Of a DNA stretch of 54,080 nt, positions 32,887 to 41,726 are shown in pieces. The DNA is from Actinomycetota bacterium (GTDB lineage: Bacteria; Actinomycetota; Thermoleophilia; UBA2241). The notes beneath the pieces are model-generated. The model made no database searches. It worked only from the letters and a program-made list of their open reading frames with translations, and was not told the DNA's origin. The DNA is taken from positions 1 through 54,080 of the forward strand of contig PMKK01000315.1 in NCBI GenBank assembly GCA_003157715.1, given 5' to 3'. The stretch's first letter is position 1; each line of letters opens with the position of its first letter. The position numbers and the translations under genes are program-made.

Positions 32887-33824
32887 GACGCGTCTGCGTG
32901 GGCATAGACGTGGGCGGCACGAAGACTCACCTGCAGGTCGTCTCGGACGAGGGCGAGCTTCTCGCCGAGGCCATAAGACCCAGTGGTGAATGGAGGCGGT
33001 GGCCGAACGCGCGCAAGGCTGCCTGGCTCGCTTCGCTGGTGGGCGAGTCCATTCCGGATGGCGCGGAGGCCGTGTCGGTAGCGGTCGGCGCTCATGGCTG
33101 CGACAACGCCCGGCAGTGTGCCCGCCTTCGCGCACTGCTCGAACCGGCCCTCGGGACGGCCTGCACGGTGGTAAACGACGCGGAGCTTCTGTCGGCGGCG
33201 CTGCAAAGCGGACCCGCCATCGGCGTGATCTCCGGAACGGGATCGAAGGCGGTGGGGCCCGGTGCAGACGGGGAGACTCTCTACGCCGGTGGGTGGGGCT
33301 GGCTTCTGGGCGACGAAGGTGGCGGGGCGGGGCTTGTGCGCCACGCCGCCCGAGAACTGCTTGGCCTTTACGACCGGGGCGATCACGACGAACGTCTGGC
33401 GGTCCATCTTCTGCGGGCCCTCGGCATCTCCGACGTCGCGGAGATCCCGCAGGCGATGACCAGTGTCGTTCCCGAGGCCTGGGCCCAGCATGCGCCGGCG
33501 ATCTTCCTTGCCGCAACCGAGGGCTCGCCAGCGGCTCAGCGCGTGATCGCCTCCGGTGGCGAATCGCTGGCTGAGCTCGTGAGCGGTCTGCATAAGCGCG
33601 GTGTCGCCACCACGCTCGTGGTCGCCGGCGGAGGGGTGGTCACCACGCAGCCGCGTCTCGCTGAGGCTTTTCGTGGGGCCCTTGCCGAGCTGGACCAAAG
33701 CCACGAGCTTCGCATCCTTGAGGGGCCGCCAGTGGCGGGCGCCGTTGCTTTGGCGCGTTTGGCGGCGCGCGGCATGCGGCAGCCCGCCGGTCCGGTCGTC
33801 CCCATCGAGTCGACCAGAAGATGA
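32883..33824 (+). CDS. BadF/BadG/BcrA-family ATPase, N-acetylglucosamine-kinase-like sugar kinase
   Basis: A 313-residue ASKHA-fold enzyme. VCVGIDVGGTKTHLQVVSDEG is the phosphate-1 loop, VSVAVGAHGCDN follows, VNDAELLSAAL carries the catalytic Asp, GVISGTGSKAVG is phosphate-2 and GWGWLLGDEGGGAGL is the strongly conserved NAGK motif; VVAGGGVVT is the adenosine loop. Members phosphorylate N-acetylglucosamine or related sugars. The GTG start overlaps the SIS stop by four bases (GTGA), so the pair is translationally coupled. In place of FrlD's PfkB fold this operon uses an unrelated kinase fold with a similar SIS partner, a functional parallel to the frl operon. The sugar specificity is not readable. 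Confidence 0.82.
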   Translation: MRRVCVGIDVGGTKTHLQVVSDEGELLAEAIRPSGEWRRWPNARKAAWLASLVGESIPDGAEAVSVAVGAHGCDNARQCARLRALLEPALGTACTVVNDAELLSAALQSGPAIGVISGTGSKAVGPGADGETLYAGGWGWLLGDEGGGAGLVRHAARELLGLYDRGDHDERLAVHLLRALGISDVAEIPQAMTSVVPEAWAQHAPAIFLAATEGSPAAQRVIASGGESLAELVSGLHKRGVATTLVVAGGGVVTTQPRLAEAFRGALAELDQSHELRILEGPPVAGAVALARLAARGMRQPAGPVVPIESTRR

Positions 33825-33880
33825 AAGCGCAAAACGGTTCGGTTTCGTGGATACTCGACCCAGAAAGGCAGGTTCTTCCC

Positions 33881-34843
33881 ATGCTGACAGGTAGGTCTCG
33901 TTTTCGTGGCCGCATGCTGGCCGGCTGTCTGGCCCTCGTCGTTGCGGCACTGGGTCTCGGCGCGTGTGGCTCGTCGTCGCCCTCGTCGACTGCCAGCGCG
34001 GGCGCCGGTGTGACCGCCGGACCGCTCAATCCCTTGACCGGTGTTGCGGCGCCGGCCGAGGACGCGAACCTGGCCGCGCTGGTCCCCAAGGCGTTGCGCG
34101 ACAAGGGATACATAGCCGTCGGAACCGACGCCACCTACGCTCCAAAGGAGTTCGTGGCGGCCGACGGACACACGCTGATCGGCACGGACATCGACTTCGC
34201 CTACGCTATCGGTGACGTGCTCGGCATCAAGATGAAGTTCTCGCAGGCGAGCTTCGACAGCCTGATCCCCAGCATCTTGAACGGCAAGTTCGACCTGGGT
34301 GACTCCTCGGCGGCGCCCACGCCGGCCCGAGAGAAGGTCGTGACCTTCGTGACGACGGATTACTCAGGCGAAGGTCTTCTCATCAGAAAGGCCGATGCGA
34401 GCAAGTACGGCAAGCTCGCCGACTTCTCGGGTCAGACGGTGGCCATTCTGCGAGGCTCGCTCGAGGCGCAAGACGCGCAGGCGGCAAGCGATCGGCTCAA
34501 GGCCGCAGGCAAATCAGGCATCACTGTCCAGGTCTATCCGGACGGCAACTCCGCCTTCATGGCGCTCAACAGCGGACGTGCCGCGGCCGTCTTTGCCGAC
34601 ACCCCGTCTGTCTCTTACCAGGCCACGCAGTCCAAGGGCGCGATGATCGTGGTCGGGCCCGTCTATCGCGCCGGACTTGAGGGGATGTTCATGACGAAGT
34701 CCTCGGGGCTCGACCGTCCCCTGGTCCGAGCCATGAACGAGTTGATCGCCAACGGCACCTACCAGAAGATCCTGCAGAAGTGGAACGAGGCAAACGCAGC
34801 TCTCAAGACGTCGGTGATCAACCCCAAGAGCGAACAGGGCTGA
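33881..34843 (+). CDS. Polar amino acid-type (family 3) ABC solute-binding lipoprotein
   Basis: A 320-residue lipoprotein. The signal peptide ends LGLGACGSSS, a good lipobox. The binding domain has the family 3 landmarks YIAVGTDATYAPKEFVAADG, GTDIDFAYAIGDVLGIKMKF, FDSLIPSILNGKFDLGDSS and VAILRGSLEAQDAQ. Family 3 proteins bind polar amino acids, opines or other amino-acid-like ligands, not free neutral sugars. This is the main reason for suspecting a sugar-amino-acid conjugate as substrate of the operon. ATG 33881 with AAAGG upstream is chosen; an in-frame ATG at 33821 overlaps the kinase stop but would add 20 residues before the signal peptide. Confidence 0.85.
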   Translation: MLTGRSRFRGRMLAGCLALVVAALGLGACGSSSPSSTASAGAGVTAGPLNPLTGVAAPAEDANLAALVPKALRDKGYIAVGTDATYAPKEFVAADGHTLIGTDIDFAYAIGDVLGIKMKFSQASFDSLIPSILNGKFDLGDSSAAPTPAREKVVTFVTTDYSGEGLLIRKADASKYGKLADFSGQTVAILRGSLEAQDAQAASDRLKAAGKSGITVQVYPDGNSAFMALNSGRAAAVFADTPSVSYQATQSKGAMIVVGPVYRAGLEGMFMTKSSGLDRPLVRAMNELIANGTYQKILQKWNEANAALKTSVINPKSEQG

Positions 34844-34847
34844 TGCC

Positions 34848-35834
34848 GTGACCCTTGTCCCGGGCAATGTGACTCGCCTGCCAGACGCGCCTCCGGCGGA
34901 GATCCGTGCCGCCGGGGTGCGCCACCCGGGGCGCTGGGTGGCGACCGCCGTAGTGCTCGTGCTGGCGGCGATGCTCGTGCACGACCTGGCGACCAACTCC
35001 AACTACCAGTGGGGCGTCGTGTGGACCTATTTCACCTCGCGGCAGATCCTGACGGGCCTGCTGCGCACGTTGGAGCTGACCTCGTTGGCCATGGTGATCG
35101 GGGTCGTGCTGGGCACGATCCTGGCGGTCATGCGGCAGTCACCGAACGCGCTGATATCGGGCTCGTCCTGGCTGTATATCTGGTTCTTCCGTGGCACACC
35201 GGTGCTGGTGCAGATCATCTTCTGGTTCAACGTAGCCTCGCTGTTTCCGCGCCTTTCTCTCGGCATCCCGTTCGGTCCGGCGTTCGTCAGCGCCAACGCG
35301 AACTCGATGGTGACGGCGTTCACCGCGGCTTTGCTCGCCCTGGGCCTGAACGAGGCCGCCTACATGGCTGAGATAGTCCGGGCCGGCATCCTGTCGGTCA
35401 ACGAGGGTCAGCGCGAGGCAGCCGCTTCGATCGGCATGAGGCGTCTCATGACGATGAGACGGGTCGTGCTGCCACAGGCGATGCGCATCATCATTCCGCC
35501 CGTGGGAAACGAGACCATCGGCATGCTCAAGGGCACGTCACTGGTCAGCGTGGTGGCGATGCCGGAGCTGCTGTACTCTGCTCAACTCATTTACTCGAGG
35601 ACCTATCAGACGATACCGCTGCTGCTTGTCGCCAGCATCTGGTATCTGCTCGTGACCTCCGTGCTGACGCTCGGCCAGTACTACGTCGAGAAGCGTTTCT
35701 CGCGCGGTGTGCGCAGACCACCGTCGGCGCACCCCTGGCGCAGGCTGGTCTCGCTCGCCGTGCGATTCCACACTCCACGTGGCGCCGACGTCGCTGCTCG
35801 GGCGATCACGGAGAAGGGGGGTACGGTCGCGTGA
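34848..35834 (+). CDS. Polar amino acid ABC transporter permease (HisM/GlnP type)
   Basis: A 328-residue membrane protein starting at GTG 34848, four bases after the binding-protein stop. It has a first helix at about residues 30-48, then [44 protein letters not shown] (the RGTP motif of this family), the EAA loop [30 protein letters not shown] region (residues about 170-200, followed by [16 protein letters not shown]) and [20 protein letters not shown]. Only one permease is present, so it is probably a homodimer. The C-terminal 40 residues form a cytoplasmic extension. The stop overlaps the ATPase start by four bases. Confidence 0.88.
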   Translation: MTLVPGNVTRLPDAPPAEIRAAGVRHPGRWVATAVVLVLAAMLVHDLATNSNYQWGVVWTYFTSRQILTGLLRTLELTSLAMVIGVVLGTILAVMRQSPNALISGSSWLYIWFFRGTPVLVQIIFWFNVASLFPRLSLGIPFGPAFVSANANSMVTAFTAALLALGLNEAAYMAEIVRAGILSVNEGQREAAASIGMRRLMTMRRVVLPQAMRIIIPPVGNETIGMLKGTSLVSVVAMPELLYSAQLIYSRTYQTIPLLLVASIWYLLVTSVLTLGQYYVEKRFSRGVRRPPSAHPWRRLVSLAVRFHTPRGADVAARAITEKGGTVA

Positions 35835-36637
35835 ATGCCCTGGGTGTCGCGCAGGCCCCGCCGACGGTGCACGCCGACTCGGTGTGGAAGAGATACGGCT
35901 CTCACTGGGCTCTGCGAGGAATCAGCCTGGACGTCATGGCCGGAGAGGTGGTGTGCCTGCTGGGTCCCTCGGGGTCAGGCAAGACGACCTTTCTGCGCTG
36001 CCTCAACCATATCGAGAGCATCAGCGCGGGCCGGATCTGGATAGACGGTGAGCTTGTCGGCTACAGCGAGACCAGGAGCGGATTGCGCGAGTTGCCCGAC
36101 AAGGAAGTCGCCCGCAAGCGCTCCGAGATCGGCATGGTGTTCCAGCACTTCAACCTCTTCCCTCATATGAGCGTTCTGCAGAACGTCATCGAAGGCCCGA
36201 CTCGGGTCAAAAGAGAACCGCGCGGCGAGGCCATCGAGCGCGGATTGACCATGCTCGGGAGGGTCGGGCTGCGCGAGAAGGCCGGCAACTACCCGGAGCA
36301 GCTCTCCGGCGGGCAGCAGCAGCGCGTCGCCATTGCCCGGGCGCTGGCGATGCAGCCCAAACTTCTGTTGTTCGATGAGCCGACCAGTGCGCTCGATCCT
36401 GAGCTGGTGGGCGAAGTTCTCGCCGTCATGCAGAGTCTCGCGGCCGAGGGCCGCACCATGGTCGTGGTCACCCACGAGATCGGTTTTGCGCGCGAGGCCG
36501 CCGACCGCATCGTGCTGATCGACGAGGGCCTGGTCGTGGAGTCCGGGCCGCCGAGTGAGATCTTCACGAACCCTCGTGAAGAACGCACGGCGGCCTTCCT
36601 GGCCAGCGTCCTCACGCCGAGCGGCGTAGAGCGCTGA
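35831..36637 (+). CDS. Polar amino acid ABC transporter ATPase (GlnQ/HisP type)
   Basis: A 268-residue cytoplasmic ATPase. Walker A is [14 protein letters not shown], the Q-loop is [16 protein letters not shown], the signature is [10 protein letters not shown], Walker B is [14 protein letters not shown] and the switch is [10 protein letters not shown]. The sequence up to the terminal [12 protein letters not shown] follows the GlnQ pattern. GTG 35831 lies in a GTGA overlap with the permease. It is the last gene of the ROK-controlled operon and converges on the agmatine operon with 114 bases between the stops. Confidence 0.92.
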   Translation: MNALGVAQAPPTVHADSVWKRYGSHWALRGISLDVMAGEVVCLLGPSGSGKTTFLRCLNHIESISAGRIWIDGELVGYSETRSGLRELPDKEVARKRSEIGMVFQHFNLFPHMSVLQNVIEGPTRVKREPRGEAIERGLTMLGRVGLREKAGNYPEQLSGGQQQRVAIARALAMQPKLLLFDEPTSALDPELVGEVLAVMQSLAAEGRTMVVVTHEIGFAREAADRIVLIDEGLVVESGPPSEIFTNPREERTAAFLASVLTPSGVER

Positions 36638-36751
36638 AATCAGCGTCGAGCTGGTCTGGCCAGGGCTGCGAATCTCCGGCGTTCGGCCGTCGGTCCTTCG
36701 GCGGCGGTCACCCCGTCGTTCTGCCCTCGGCGCGCTTCCAGGACGGGCCGA

Positions 36752-37849
36752 TCAGCCGACCGCCGGCTGTTGCTGCGTGATGCAGTGCACGTTGCCGCCG
36801 CCGAGCACGATCTCGCGTCCGGGCACGGTCACGACCCGGCGGTCGGGGAACACCGCCTCGAGCTTGGCCTTGACCACGGTGTCGTTCGGATCGTCGAACA
36901 CCGGCATGACCACGCCGCCGTTCACGGTCAGGAAGTTGAGGTAGGACGCCGCGGTCTTGTCTCCGGGCTGTCGCGCGATGCTGCCCTCGGCGCTGTCGAC
37001 GCCCCAGGCCTCGTCGGCGGTGATCTCCATGATGGCCGGCATCGGCACCGTGTGGATCTCCAGCTTGCGGCCCTTGGCGTCGGTGGCTTCGCGCAGACGG
37101 CGAAGGTTGTCCTGAAGGAGCTCGTAGCGCCAATCGTCCGTATCCTCGGTCGCGGCGGCAAGCACGACGCCCGGCCTGACGAAACAGGCGACGTCGTCGA
37201 CATGGCCGTTGGTCTCATCGGGGTCGATGCCCCGGCCCAGCCAGATCACCTTGTCGACGTTCAGGTAGTCTCGCAGGTAGCCCTCGATCTGCTCGCGACC
37301 AAGCTGCGGGTTGCGGCCCGGGCTCAGCAGGCATTCCTCGGTGGTGATGACCGTGCCCTCGCCGTCGACGTGGATCGAGCCGCCCTCCAGTACCAGCGGC
37401 GCCTTGTAGCGGTCGACGCGCTCCAGCTCGGCGATCTTGCGCGGGATCATCTGGTCCGCGTCCCACGGGAAGTAGAGGCCGTCGTACAGCCCGCCCCAGG
37501 CGTTGAACTCCCAGTCGACGAGACGCACGTCGCCCTTGCCGTTGACGACGAATGTGGGTCCACAGTCACGCACCCAGGCGTCGTTGCTGGTGAGCTCGAT
37601 GACGCGCACGGCGGCGGGCAGAAGGTTGCGGGCGTTCTCATACTGATCGTGGTTGACGCCTACGGTCAGCGGCTCGAAGGCGGAGATGGCGGTGGCCACC
37701 TCGACCCAGGCGCGCTGCGCCGGCTTGGCGCCGAGCCGCCAGTTGTCGGGACGCTGCGGCCAGAGCATCCAGATCTGGTCGTGCGGCTCGAACTCTCCCG
37801 GCATGCGGAAACCGTCGGCTCGTGGCGTGCTGTCAATGGTCCTGCTCAT
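36752..37849 (-). CDS. aguA: Agmatine deiminase
   Basis: A 365-residue amidinotransferase-fold enzyme that converts agmatine to N-carbamoylputrescine and ammonia in the cytosol. It has the AguA opening [73 protein letters not shown], the catalytic His region TNGHVDD, and the terminal [13 protein letters not shown] with the nucleophilic Cys. The length is standard. It is the last gene of the agu operon, overlapping the carbamate kinase stop by four bases (ATGA), with AGGAG before its ATG. Together the operon turns agmatine into putrescine, carbon dioxide, ammonia and ATP. Confidence 0.95.
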   Translation of the reverse strand: MSRTIDSTPRADGFRMPGEFEPHDQIWMLWPQRPDNWRLGAKPAQRAWVEVATAISAFEPLTVGVNHDQYENARNLLPAAVRVIELTSNDAWVRDCGPTFVVNGKGDVRLVDWEFNAWGGLYDGLYFPWDADQMIPRKIAELERVDRYKAPLVLEGGSIHVDGEGTVITTEECLLSPGRNPQLGREQIEGYLRDYLNVDKVIWLGRGIDPDETNGHVDDVACFVRPGVVLAAATEDTDDWRYELLQDNLRRLREATDAKGRKLEIHTVPMPAIMEITADEAWGVDSAEGSIARQPGDKTAASYLNFLTVNGGVVMPVFDDPNDTVVKAKLEAVFPDRRVVTVPGREIVLGGGNVHCITQQQPAVG

Positions 37850-39054
37850 GTCGCATCTCCTGTACCTGCTCGTCGGGCTGTCTCGATGTCGATCACCGGT
37901 GCGCCGGCGGAGCCGTCATGGCTTGCGTCGACGGACTTGTCGGCAAACGAGGCCGCGGAGTCCTTGGGTCCCTGCTTCTTGCCGGCAGGGCGTGTCGTTC
38001 TCGCCGACGAACGTGCGTCGGCCCGCTTCGGCGTTCGCGCGGCTCGCTTTGGCGTTCGCGCGGTCTGCTCTGGCGTTCGCGCGGCCTGCTCTTTGTCGGG
38101 CACGATGCGCGTGCCCGCGCGCCCCGCGAGCGCCGGCACGACGTCGGTCAGGCTACCGATCACCGCGGCCCCGCCACTGGCGACGAACCGCAGGCAAGCA
38201 GCGACCTTGGGGCCCATGGAGCCCGCCTTAAAATGCCCCGCGGCGGCGTAGGCCTCCATCTCCGATTGAGTCACGGTGCCGAGGGCGCGCTGCTCGGGGG
38301 TGTTGTAGTCGATGTAGACGGTGGGCACGTCGGTGAGGATCAGCAGCGCGTCGGCGCTGACCTCGCGAGCCAGCAGGGCCGCGGCGAGGTCCTTATCGAT
38401 GACGGCATCGACGCCCGACAGGATACCGCCGCGGCCGCGTATCACCGGCACGCCACCGCCGCCCGAACAGATGACGAGGATGCCGTCGGCGACCATGTCG
38501 ACGATCGCCTTGCGAGGCACGATCTCCCGGGGCTCGGGACTGGGCACCACCCGACGCCAGCCGCGCCCGGCATCCTCGCGCATGGCGAGGCCTTGCTCGA
38601 GCATCATCGCCTTGGCGTGTTCTTCTGAGTAGAAGGGCCCCACCGGCTTGGAGGGGTGCGCGAAGGCTTCGTCGGCAGCGTCGACGGCGACCTGGGTGAG
38701 CACGGTCACCACCGGCACGTCGAGATGTCGTCGCAGCAGATGGTTGACGAGCGACTGTTCCAGCATGTAGCCGATCTGGCCCTGGCTCTCGGCGCCGCAG
38801 ACGTCCATCGGCATGGGCGCCACGGCCTTCTCGGCCAGGGCGTTCTGGATGAGAAGGTTGCCGACCTGGGGGCCGTTGCCGTGGGTGAGTACCACGCGCC
38901 AGCCGTCCCGCACCAGCTCGGCGATACGGCGCATGGCGGCGTCGATGTTGACGAGCTGCTCTTCGAAGCTGCCGACCTGGCCGGGCTGCAGGATGGCGTT
39001 GCCGCCCAGGGCAACGACGACTGTGCGGGGACTCGGCTTGTCTGCCCCGGCCAT
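37846..39054 (-). CDS. arcC: Carbamate kinase with repetitive basic C-terminal extension
   Basis: A 402-residue protein. Residues 1-315 are a complete carbamate kinase: [55 protein letters not shown] and [18 protein letters not shown]. It makes ATP from carbamoyl phosphate released by the carbamoyltransferase. About 85 extra residues follow GTRIVPD, beyond the usual length of about 310. They include three seven-residue units ([21 protein letters not shown]) and an Arg/Ser/Lys-rich stretch, then an acidic end. This tail resembles a disordered nucleic-acid- or protein-binding region and has no known role in the family. ATG 39052-39054 overlaps the permease stop (TGATG). Third gene of the operon. 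Confidence 0.92.
   Translation of the reverse strand: MAGADKPSPRTVVVALGGNAILQPGQVGSFEEQLVNIDAAMRRIAELVRDGWRVVLTHGNGPQVGNLLIQNALAEKAVAPMPMDVCGAESQGQIGYMLEQSLVNHLLRRHLDVPVVTVLTQVAVDAADEAFAHPSKPVGPFYSEEHAKAMMLEQGLAMREDAGRGWRRVVPSPEPREIVPRKAIVDMVADGILVICSGGGGVPVIRGRGGILSGVDAVIDKDLAAALLAREVSADALLILTDVPTVYIDYNTPEQRALGTVTQSEMEAYAAAGHFKAGSMGPKVAACLRFVASGGAAVIGSLTDVVPALAGRAGTRIVPDKEQAARTPEQTARTPKRAARTPKRADARSSARTTRPAGKKQGPKDSAASFADKSVDASHDGSAGAPVIDIETARRAGTGDAT
38024..38086. repeat. 21-bp in-frame tandem repeat within the carbamate kinase tail
   Basis: Three 21-bp units (38024-38044, 38045-38065, 38066-38086) share GGCGTTCGCGCGG and encode the ARTPxxx heptads on the minus strand. A further partial unit follows. 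Confidence 0.85.
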
Positions 39055-40520
39055 CACCGCGGCAGCGCCGGTGCATCGGGTGCGATCGCCGCCGCCTCCG
39101 ACGACGCGCGGCTGGCGTGCCTGTAGAGCCACCAGCCGACGATGAACGAGATGATGGTGCCGCCACCGGTGACCGCCCAATAGGTAAGCCTGGGAGTACC
39201 GTCCGGCACGGCGTAGAAGAACAGCACGATGGTAAAGACGATGCCGGTCTCACAGAGGATGGTCCACAGCCAGGCGCCGAAATTGCCCCAGGGGACACGG
39301 TAGGGGCGCGGGACGTCGGGCTGCTTGTGGCGCAACACGAGCAGCGCCGGGAACATCAGAAGATAGGGGAACAGGAAGACGATCGAGCTCAGCGCGAAGA
39401 TCGTCCAGAAGACGCTCTGGTTGTTGGCAAACAGCGCGTAGTTGACGATCGTCAGCGCGCTGGCGATCACCCCCATCAGCACGAACGCATAGTCCGGCGT
39501 CTGGAAGCGGCGGTTGACGTGCGCGAAGATGCCCGGCGCCGTCTTGTCGAGGCCGGTCGCGCTCATGCTGTGGTTGGAACCGATCGACCAGGTCACCATG
39601 TTGCCGACGAACGTAAAGAGCAACAGGACGATGATGACGTCGTAGAGGGCCTTCACTACCGTGCTCGTACCGAGCACCTTGTCGAAGCTCACCTTGAGGG
39701 CGTCGGCGATGCCGGTCACGATGTTGATGTCGGCGAGCTTCACGCTCGCGAGAATGCCGAACGTGGCGAAGACGTAGATCGCCAGGATGGCGGCGCCCGC
39801 CACGATGATCATCTTGGGGACGTCGCGCCGGGCGTTCTTGATGGCGCCGCCGGCCGAGCTCATGAGCTCGAAGCCCATGTAGGAGTAGATGATGATCGGC
39901 AGGAACGACCAGTTGGCGCCCCAGGTCGGCTTCCACTGTGAGGCCGAGAACGAATTGGCCAGACCGTGCTTGAAGGCGAAGGCGACGCCCATGGCGCCCA
40001 GACCGACGAGTACGATCACCTTAAGAGCAGCGCTGACGTTCGGCACCCACTTGCTCAGCCACAGAGGCAGCACGCCGATGCCGACCATCACCCAGATGAG
40101 TACGAGGACGATGACGGCCGCCCAGAAGTTGCTCATGCTGCCCCAGAAGACCGTCGCCAGGGTGCCGGCGAACAGCACGAACACGCTCGGCGCCCAGTAG
40201 GCGACGTTGACCCAGTACAGCCAGGCGGTCATGGTCGCCCAGCGCGGCCCGAACGCCTCGCGCACCCACACGTAGATGCCGCCCTCCTGGGGCCAGGCGC
40301 TGCCCAGCTCGGCCGTCACGAACCCGTAGGGGATGAAGAACAGGATCGCCAGGGCGATCCAGAAGGTGATGCCCTGCACGCCGATGGCGGCAGAGGTCGC
40401 GACGGTGTCGGCGACGAGCACGGCCGACACCGAGAACAGGACCATGCTGAACAGGCCGAATACCTTGGGCTGGTCCGCCAGCGTCGGACCTTGAGCCGCG
40501 GGTGTCACTTCGGTCGACAT
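39054..40520 (-). CDS. APC-superfamily amino acid/amine transporter, probable agmatine/putrescine antiporter
   Basis: A 488-residue integral membrane protein with about 12 helices. It begins KVFGLFSMVLFSVSAVLVADTV, continues PYGFVTAELGSAWPQEGGIYVWVREAFG (the APC amino acid permease consensus), then SFLPIIIYSYMGFELMSSAGGAIKNARRDVPK, a typical glutamate/GABA- or agmatine-antiporter segment. Position between the carbamoyltransferase and carbamate kinase genes matches AguD in lactic acid bacteria, which exchanges agmatine for putrescine. It could instead carry another amine or amino acid. ATG 40518-40520 follows AAAGGAC; the longer open frame upstream overlaps the previous gene and is arginine-rich shadow sequence. 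Confidence 0.85.
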   Translation of the reverse strand: MSTEVTPAAQGPTLADQPKVFGLFSMVLFSVSAVLVADTVATSAAIGVQGITFWIALAILFFIPYGFVTAELGSAWPQEGGIYVWVREAFGPRWATMTAWLYWVNVAYWAPSVFVLFAGTLATVFWGSMSNFWAAVIVLVLIWVMVGIGVLPLWLSKWVPNVSAALKVIVLVGLGAMGVAFAFKHGLANSFSASQWKPTWGANWSFLPIIIYSYMGFELMSSAGGAIKNARRDVPKMIIVAGAAILAIYVFATFGILASVKLADINIVTGIADALKVSFDKVLGTSTVVKALYDVIIVLLLFTFVGNMVTWSIGSNHSMSATGLDKTAPGIFAHVNRRFQTPDYAFVLMGVIASALTIVNYALFANNQSVFWTIFALSSIVFLFPYLLMFPALLVLRHKQPDVPRPYRVPWGNFGAWLWTILCETGIVFTIVLFFYAVPDGTPRLTYWAVTGGGTIISFIVGWWLYRHASRASSEAAAIAPDAPALPR

Positions 40521-40555
40521 TGGAGACGTCCTTTCACTCACTGGCTCTGGGGCGC

Positions 40556-41566
40556 CTAAGCCAGCAACGCCCTGCCGATGGGCTGCAGGTCGGGGTCGGC
40601 GGGCAGCTCGTCGATGCCGACGAGGGCCAGCATCAGAGCCTTCTGGAAATGCATGCGGTTCTGGGCCTGCGGAAAGATGATCGAGGCGTCGCTGTCGGCG
40701 ATCTCGTCGGTCACCTCTTCGCCACGCATCGCGGGCAGGCAGTGCATGAACTTCGCCCCCGGCTTGGTGTGGCTCCAGAGCTTGGCATTGATCTGGAAGG
40801 GTTTGAACGCGGCGATGCGATCGGCGTACTCGGCCTCTTGACCGGTCCACCACCAGCAGTCGGTGTAGACGAAGTCGGCGCCGTCGATGGCCTCGAGCGG
40901 GTCGTTGGTAAGCAGGAAACTGCCGCCGCTTTCGCGGGCGAGCGCGGCGGCCTTTGCGGCCAGCTCGGGGGCGATCTCGTAGCCGGCCGCGTTGCCGATG
41001 CGCACGTTTAGGCCCAGCTTGGTAAGGGTGGTCGAGAGAGAGTTGCAGGGGTGGGCGGCGTCGCCGACGTAGGCAAACGTAACGCCCGCCAGCGTCCCGG
41101 CGTACTCGAGAATGGTGAACGCGTCGCTCATGCTCTGGCAGGGGTGGCGGTCGTGGTCCATGCCGTTGATGACCGGCACCGTCGCGTTGGCGGCCAGCTC
41201 ATTTACCGTCTCGTTGCTCTTGGAGCGGATCTCGATGGCCGCGTTGTACTGCGACAGCGTGTGGGCCGTGTCGGCGATGCTCTCGCGACCCGGCAGGTGG
41301 ATCTCGCCGGGGCGCAGGTAGAGGGCGTTGCCGCCCAGCTCGGCGAAGCCGTTCTCAAAGCTGACGCGCGTGCGCGTCGAGGCGGCCTCGAAGATCATCG
41401 CCAGGTGACGCCCCGGCAGAAACGGCGTGAGCGGCCGGGCCTTCCAGAGTTCCTTGAGGCTGACGGCCAGCGCCAGCAGGTCCTCGAGCTCCTCGCGCGA
41501 GTAGTCGAGATCGGTCAGAAAGTGACGGCCGCGCAGCCTGCGCAATGACGGCAGTGTCGTGTGCAT
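40556..41566 (-). CDS. ptcA: Putrescine carbamoyltransferase (ornithine carbamoyltransferase superfamily)
   Basis: A 336-residue transcarbamylase. The carbamoyl-phosphate motif is EAASTRTRVSFE. ALYLRPGEIHLPGRESIADT, PVINGMDHDRHPCQSMSDAF, FAYVGDAAHPCNSL and FMHCLPAMRGEEVTDE complete the active site. The NGMxxxxHPxQ and YTDCWW regions resemble putrescine-specific enzymes more than ornithine ones, and the operon supplies agmatine deiminase and carbamate kinase but no arginine deiminase. The reaction run here is phosphorolysis of carbamoylputrescine to putrescine and carbamoyl phosphate. It is the first gene of the operon, with AAGGAGGAG before ATG 41564-41566, and is divergent from a TetR gene across a perfect palindrome. 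Ornithine specificity is the alternative. Confidence 0.85.
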   Translation of the reverse strand: MHTTLPSLRRLRGRHFLTDLDYSREELEDLLALAVSLKELWKARPLTPFLPGRHLAMIFEAASTRTRVSFENGFAELGGNALYLRPGEIHLPGRESIADTAHTLSQYNAAIEIRSKSNETVNELAANATVPVINGMDHDRHPCQSMSDAFTILEYAGTLAGVTFAYVGDAAHPCNSLSTTLTKLGLNVRIGNAAGYEIAPELAAKAAALARESGGSFLLTNDPLEAIDGADFVYTDCWWWTGQEAEYADRIAAFKPFQINAKLWSHTKPGAKFMHCLPAMRGEEVTDEIADSDASIIFPQAQNRMHFQKALMLALVGIDELPADPDLQPIGRALLA

Positions 41567-41597
41567 AGGGTGCTCCTCCTTGCCAGACGAATGGTCT

Positions 41598-41685
41598 CGC
41601 TGTTCGAACAGCGGAAATGCCCTAAGACTCTCTTCAGTCTCGTCCGGACCGAAACCTTGTCCGTCCGGACGGACAAATGTATGGT
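41598..41685. promoter_or_regulatory. Divergent control region of the agmatine operon and its TetR gene
   Basis: A perfect 20-bp palindrome TTGTCCGTCCGGACGGACAA (41657-41676) is the probable TetR operator. An extra GTCCGGAC half-element is at 41642-41649. TTGTCC (41657-41662) and TATGGT (41680-41685) with a 17-base spacer would form the TetR-gene promoter, overlapping the operator. Nearer ptcA there is another perfect palindrome, CGCTGTTCGAACAGCG (41598-41613), in the ptcA leader. Confidence 0.7.
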
Positions 41686-41726
41686 AACATCTCATGCAAG
41701 AGCTCACAACCTGGCAAGGAGGGGCC

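Noticed and set aside
36770..38251. A 493-codon plus-strand open frame over agmatine deiminase and carbamate kinase
   Set aside because: It is antisense to two genes with complete catalytic motifs and lacks any family signature.
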